64,000 nucleotides of DNA from Vibrio hepatarius (lineage in GTDB: Bacteria; Pseudomonadota; Gammaproteobacteria; Enterobacterales; Vibrionaceae): NCBI RefSeq assembly GCF_011806575.1, contig NZ_JAATOO010000017.1, positions 1 to 64,000 on the forward strand, read 5' to 3'. This document shows, one piece after another, positions 61,263 to 64,000 of the stretch. Under the pieces are notes generated by a model, which was given only the letters and a program-made list of their open reading frames with translations, had not been told where the DNA came from and did not search any database. The translations under genes were made by a program, and so were the position numbers. Each line of letters opens with the position of its first letter. Positions within the stretch are counted from its first letter, which is position 1.

Positions 61263-61742
61263 ATGGAACGACTAGACAAGTGGTTAGACGATATCGCAGA
61301 TCTGCATCAAAACCGGAAACATGATCAAGAGTTGGAGGTATTGATCCTCAACACTCCTACTGAGTTGTGGGGACCTGAAGTCAACGAAACGCAAAGCGCG
61401 GCGATCGGATATTGGCTCGATGGTTGTCTGCAGATTTACTTGCAAGCTCGTTATAGCGCGCCAGAAAAAGCCTACCAATACCTGCAACTGGCCTACAGCC
61501 GCCTTCAGCAAGTCGCGTGTAACCCTGTTAATGAACTCAATCTAAGAGATTGGTGCATGAAACGCTTGCAGCACTTAGCGGTATTGAGTCTCGAGTTTTG
61601 TAATCAACAGACACAAGAGAGCTGGCAGACGCGCTCACATCAGTTGATCGAAGCCCACGTGCACTTTATGGCGGCTCAGTCTTGGAACGAAACTCGGAAA
61701 GATGATCAAGGGAAATACGCCTCACCCAATCAAATTCACTAA
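61263..61742 (+). CDS. Conserved hypothetical protein next to rctB
   Basis: 159 residues, all-helical, soluble. Contains GYWLDGCLQIYLQARYSAPEKAYQYLQLAYSRLQQVAC and LNLRDWCMKRLQHLAVLSLEFCNQQ, suggesting a small helical-repeat fold. GTGGGA precedes the ATG. Family not recognised; in Vibrio a hypothetical gene usually sits beyond rctB at this spot. Two ATGATCAAG motifs lie inside the coding sequence and one just after. Confidence 0.75.
   Translation: MERLDKWLDDIADLHQNRKHDQELEVLILNTPTELWGPEVNETQSAAIGYWLDGCLQIYLQARYSAPEKAYQYLQLAYSRLQQVACNPVNELNLRDWCMKRLQHLAVLSLEFCNQQTQESWQTRSHQLIEAHVHFMAAQSWNETRKDDQGKYASPNQIH
61321..61332 (+). promoter_or_regulatory. RctB 12-mer-like motif 1
   Basis: ATGATCAAGAGT. 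Contains a GATC methylation site within an ATGATCA core, the kind found in RctB-binding 12-mers of V. cholerae ori2 (from memory of that literature). Lies inside the 61263 gene. Confidence 0.4.
61702..61713 (+). promoter_or_regulatory. RctB 12-mer-like motif 2
   Basis: ATGATCAAGGGA, same strand and core as motif 1, near the 3' end of the 61263 gene. Confidence 0.4.
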
Positions 61743-61755
61743 CTCATAGGGAAGA

Positions 61756-61767
61756 ATGATCAAGGAA
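61756..61767 (+). promoter_or_regulatory. RctB 12-mer-like motif 3
   Basis: ATGATCAAGGAA, 54 bp after motif 2, in the gap between the 61263 gene and the rctB terminator. The rest of that gap (61768-62028) shows only a small GCGAG/CTCGC hairpin near 61815 and no gene. Confidence 0.4.
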
Positions 61768-62028
61768 GTAAACGGACAGAAGAGTGGGATCACTGAATTT
61801 GAGATAAAAAAATAGCGAGTTAAAAAACTCGCCAAAATATTCAGAATGAATGTAACAATATGAGCCAATCTATCAGGGAATGAAATTCCCTATCCATCAA
61901 GAAAGGACTAAGGTTGTCTATTCGGGATAAATCATAACCAGTTGCAGTGCGCTATATGTCAGTTGATTGTCAGAGATGTGTGCGGTTTTTGTCGGTTATT
62001 GAGATGGACACGGTAGCAGCGATATGAA

Positions 62029-62053
62029 AAAGCCAGCATTGTAAGCTGGCTTT
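62029..62053 (-). terminator. Terminator of rctB
   Basis: AAAGCCAGC (62029-62037) pairs with GCTGGCTTT (62045-62053). On the minus strand a short T-run follows, 8 bases after the rctB stop codon. Confidence 0.8.
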
Positions 62054-62060
62054 GCACTTC

Positions 62061-64000
62061 TTACACCGCGACTTCGTCTAATGCGCGGAAGACGGTTTCG
62101 TCCAAATGCCCTTCCAACACTTGTTTACACACTTTCCGGCGCACCGCTAAGCCAGCAATCAGGCGCTCAATCGATAAATGCTTGTTTTCGCTCTGGCCAT
62201 TATACAGCTCAACCATTTTACTCAGCGTTTCGTATGGAATCGCTTCTTCACCGACACGCAGGTAGTCAAGCTTGTCTATGAGCTCCAGACACTCTTCTTG
62301 GATTGAACCATGGGAATGCCCGGTCATCGCCGCCAACGCGGTTATAGAGCGTTCTAGAGCCTCTGAGGAGGTATATTTAGAGAGAGTAATGGTGATCTCG
62401 TCGGCGTTGATCTCTACCAGGTGTTTACGCAGCTTCACGCGACGACCTAATTTTCCTTTAGGCGATCGTTCTTTGCGCTGGATCGGTTCAAACTCACCGT
62501 CGATGATCTGAGACATCTCATCGAGTTGCTGTTTGGTGACCATTTCGTTACGCAGTGGGTTAGGCAACGTCGGCGCCATATTACGCTTACCCGCGTTTGT
62601 CGTACGGGCACGCGAGTAACGCAATACTTCTTCTGCGTCACACTTGATATCAAACTGGTAATCTTTGATCTTGCCTTTTTCGACGATTGCCGAGATCGTC
62701 AAATGGTAACCCCACAGGTTAACCACAAACAGATCCTCACTCCCCTTCCCGTCCGATAAACGTTTCAGTTCTCGGATCAGATCCATCGAGAAACGACGCC
62801 ATTCGATATTACGCGCCAACTTCTGGTTAAGTTCGCTTAGCAACATAACGTCGGTATGGCGACGAGACATGCGACTACGGAAGTAACTGTACAGTTGGAA
62901 TACCAAGGTGTGCTGCTTCAGGATTTCAGGTGGGAACAAGAAGAAATAATCCCGTGTTAGCAGCTCTTCATAGAATGAGGGCTCCCACACCAAGATGTAT
63001 AGGTTCGGTTTGATACGTATTTCGCCGTCAGCGCCCTCTGTAGGGGCTTCTTCGGATGCAGTAATGGTACGGGCCAAAAATCGGAAACGATCGCTCTTAA
63101 AGCCTTCTGGCATGTTCTCGCTGAGCCATCGACCAGTCAACTCGTGCAACTGGAAATCAGTAAACTCGATCCGATCAATACTGTCGCGGATCGAATCACG
63201 CGCCGGTCCACTGTCTTTCTTGCCACGCAAAGACAAAATATCAGTGATGTACAACGGTGTTTTGTTCGGCACATGCGTACCGTCCAACTGGTACTGATGC
63301 TGGTGGTGTTCGTGGTATTGCACCGTCAGCGTAAACAGCGCAAACAACGTCATCAGATCGTCGACCGTCATGATATTTTTCGATGATCGAGTCTCAATCA
63401 CCGCACGAGTACCGGAGATCGACACCATACTTTTTTGGTATTGCTTGCGTGTACGTGGCGGCGCAAGTGCTTGGTCGATGATCCCAGCCCAATTTGTCGG
63501 TGATACAACAAACTGATCCGCTTCGTCCTTCATCACTGGCGGTGTATTCAGCCCGTGTTCATTGAGCAGACGCTTGTTGACTTGAGTTTGAGCCAACGCT
63601 TTGGATCGTTTTTGCTTTTCGTTTTGCTTAACCGATTCGGTGACTAAGCTGGTGGCACCGAGGACAGAAATAAGTTGGTTAGGATTGATGAAGCGATGCA
63701 GCATGGTCTTGCCTGCCAATCCTTCTTCAAAGCGTACTGGGACTTGCTGGAACAAACCGATGTTTACAGCCGCTCTCAGTCTTTGCTGAATAGCCGCTCT
63801 CGTGACTTGTCCATCAGTGGCGTCGATCAGTTCTGTTGTCGAAACCAAACCATCTTTGCTGCTAAAGCCGCGCAGTGAGATAAGGTTCAGAAGTTCAACG
63901 ATACTTTTCGTTACCCCTTTGAAGTGTTGGTATTGTTCTATCCAGTTAACCGCCGTTTCAGACACCTCGAACAAATGTCCATCTTTGTGGCTTCTTGGGG
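62061..64000 (-). CDS. rctB: Chromosome II replication initiator RctB (5' end outside window)
   Basis: At least 646 codons are visible. Reading is open to the edge, where the residues PRSHKDGHLFEVSE match the known N-terminal region of V. cholerae RctB, so the true start lies beyond 64000 and the TTG at 63974 is internal. Conserved blocks: HFKGVTKSIVELLNLISLRG, DSIDRIEFTDFQLHELTGRW, FFLFPPEILKQHTLVFQLYS, RYSRARTTNAGKRNMAPTLP, LGRRVKLRKHLVEINADEIT. RctB binds 12-mer and 39-mer sites at ori2 and starts replication of the second chromosome. ori2, rctA and parAB2 should lie just to the right of this window. Confidence 0.97.
   Translation of the reverse strand, partial: PRSHKDGHLFEVSETAVNWIEQYQHFKGVTKSIVELLNLISLRGFSSKDGLVSTTELIDATDGQVTRAAIQQRLRAAVNIGLFQQVPVRFEEGLAGKTMLHRFINPNQLISVLGATSLVTESVKQNEKQKRSKALAQTQVNKRLLNEHGLNTPPVMKDEADQFVVSPTNWAGIIDQALAPPRTRKQYQKSMVSISGTRAVIETRSSKNIMTVDDLMTLFALFTLTVQYHEHHQHQYQLDGTHVPNKTPLYITDILSLRGKKDSGPARDSIRDSIDRIEFTDFQLHELTGRWLSENMPEGFKSDRFRFLARTITASEEAPTEGADGEIRIKPNLYILVWEPSFYEELLTRDYFFLFPPEILKQHTLVFQLYSYFRSRMSRRHTDVMLLSELNQKLARNIEWRRFSMDLIRELKRLSDGKGSEDLFVVNLWGYHLTISAIVEKGKIKDYQFDIKCDAEEVLRYSRARTTNAGKRNMAPTLPNPLRNEMVTKQQLDEMSQIIDGEFEPIQRKERSPKGKLGRRVKLRKHLVEINADEITITLSKYTSSEALERSITALAAMTGHSHGSIQEECLELIDKLDYLRVGEEAIPYETLSKMVELYNGQSENKHLSIERLIAGLAVRRKVCKQVLEGHLDETVFRALDEVAV

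Noticed and set aside
63972..63974. TTG at 63974 as the start of rctB
   Set aside because: The frame stays open upstream and encodes residues that match the conserved RctB N-terminus, so the start lies outside the window.

Overview
This window is from chromosome II of a Vibrio (Vibrionaceae). The right edge runs into rctB, the chromosome II replication initiator that is specific to this family. Several other genes match Vibrio chromosome II types: a VcINDY-type dicarboxylate carrier, a second Pst phosphate system without phoU, a YebC paralogue near rctB, and an hdfR/maoP pair. No rRNA, tRNA, CRISPR array, transposase or integrase was recognised.

Layout. 1-6730 is an AT-richer accessory block. 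A unit of about 3.82 kb (an FGE-sulfatase-like lipoprotein, divergent from a Sel1-repeat protein and a membrane-anchored Sel1-like protein) is present twice in tandem. A decayed 3' piece of the flanking methyltransferase gene lies between the copies. 6.8-11.3 kb holds the intact methyltransferase, a dmeF-marR metal efflux operon with two operators, a leukocidin-family pore-forming toxin and a DUF302 protein. 11.5-15.2 kb is torCA (TMAO respiration). 15.3-20.4 kb is ptsG, divergent from a response regulator, a histidine kinase and an orphan glucose-type binding protein, with a palindrome between them. 20.4-30.4 kb holds yaiI, ybjQ, a dicarboxylate/amino-acid symporter, a yjiHG-M20 peptidase operon, nhaD, an ada/alkA-ogt repair operon and azoR. 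30.4-42.8 kb holds hdfR/maoP, speAB, the VcINDY-type carrier, a tetR-hydrolase pair, an acyltransferase, an arsR-type repressor with its operator, a PAP2 phosphatase and a TPP-riboswitch thiD. 42.9-53.4 kb has two small proteins missed by ordinary ORF length cut-offs, phoX, an iclR-degenerate hutG pair, uspA, an arsenate reductase and pstSCAB. 53.4-64 kb has gabD, a marR/EamA pair with twin operators, a ficT-ficA toxin-antitoxin module, an SDR/LysR pair, yebC, small conserved proteins and rctB.

How genes work together. Phosphate and arsenate functions cluster: PhoX releases phosphate from organic esters, PstSCAB imports it, and the arsenate reductase sits next to pstB. Alkylation repair is one operon whose first protein fuses an Ada sensor to an AlkA glycosylase. 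SpeA and SpeB make putrescine from arginine. Regulators commonly sit beside their probable targets with visible palindromic sites (marR/dmeF, marR/EamA, iclR, arsR, tetR, ptsG/two-component system).

The most unusual items are the tandem FGE/Sel1 array with mosaic variation, the leukocidin-like toxin, the binding-protein-plus-two-component unit facing ptsG, the hutG-like pseudoenzyme, the 52-residue FicA antitoxin overlapping fic, and a cluster of ATGATCAAG motifs beside rctB.
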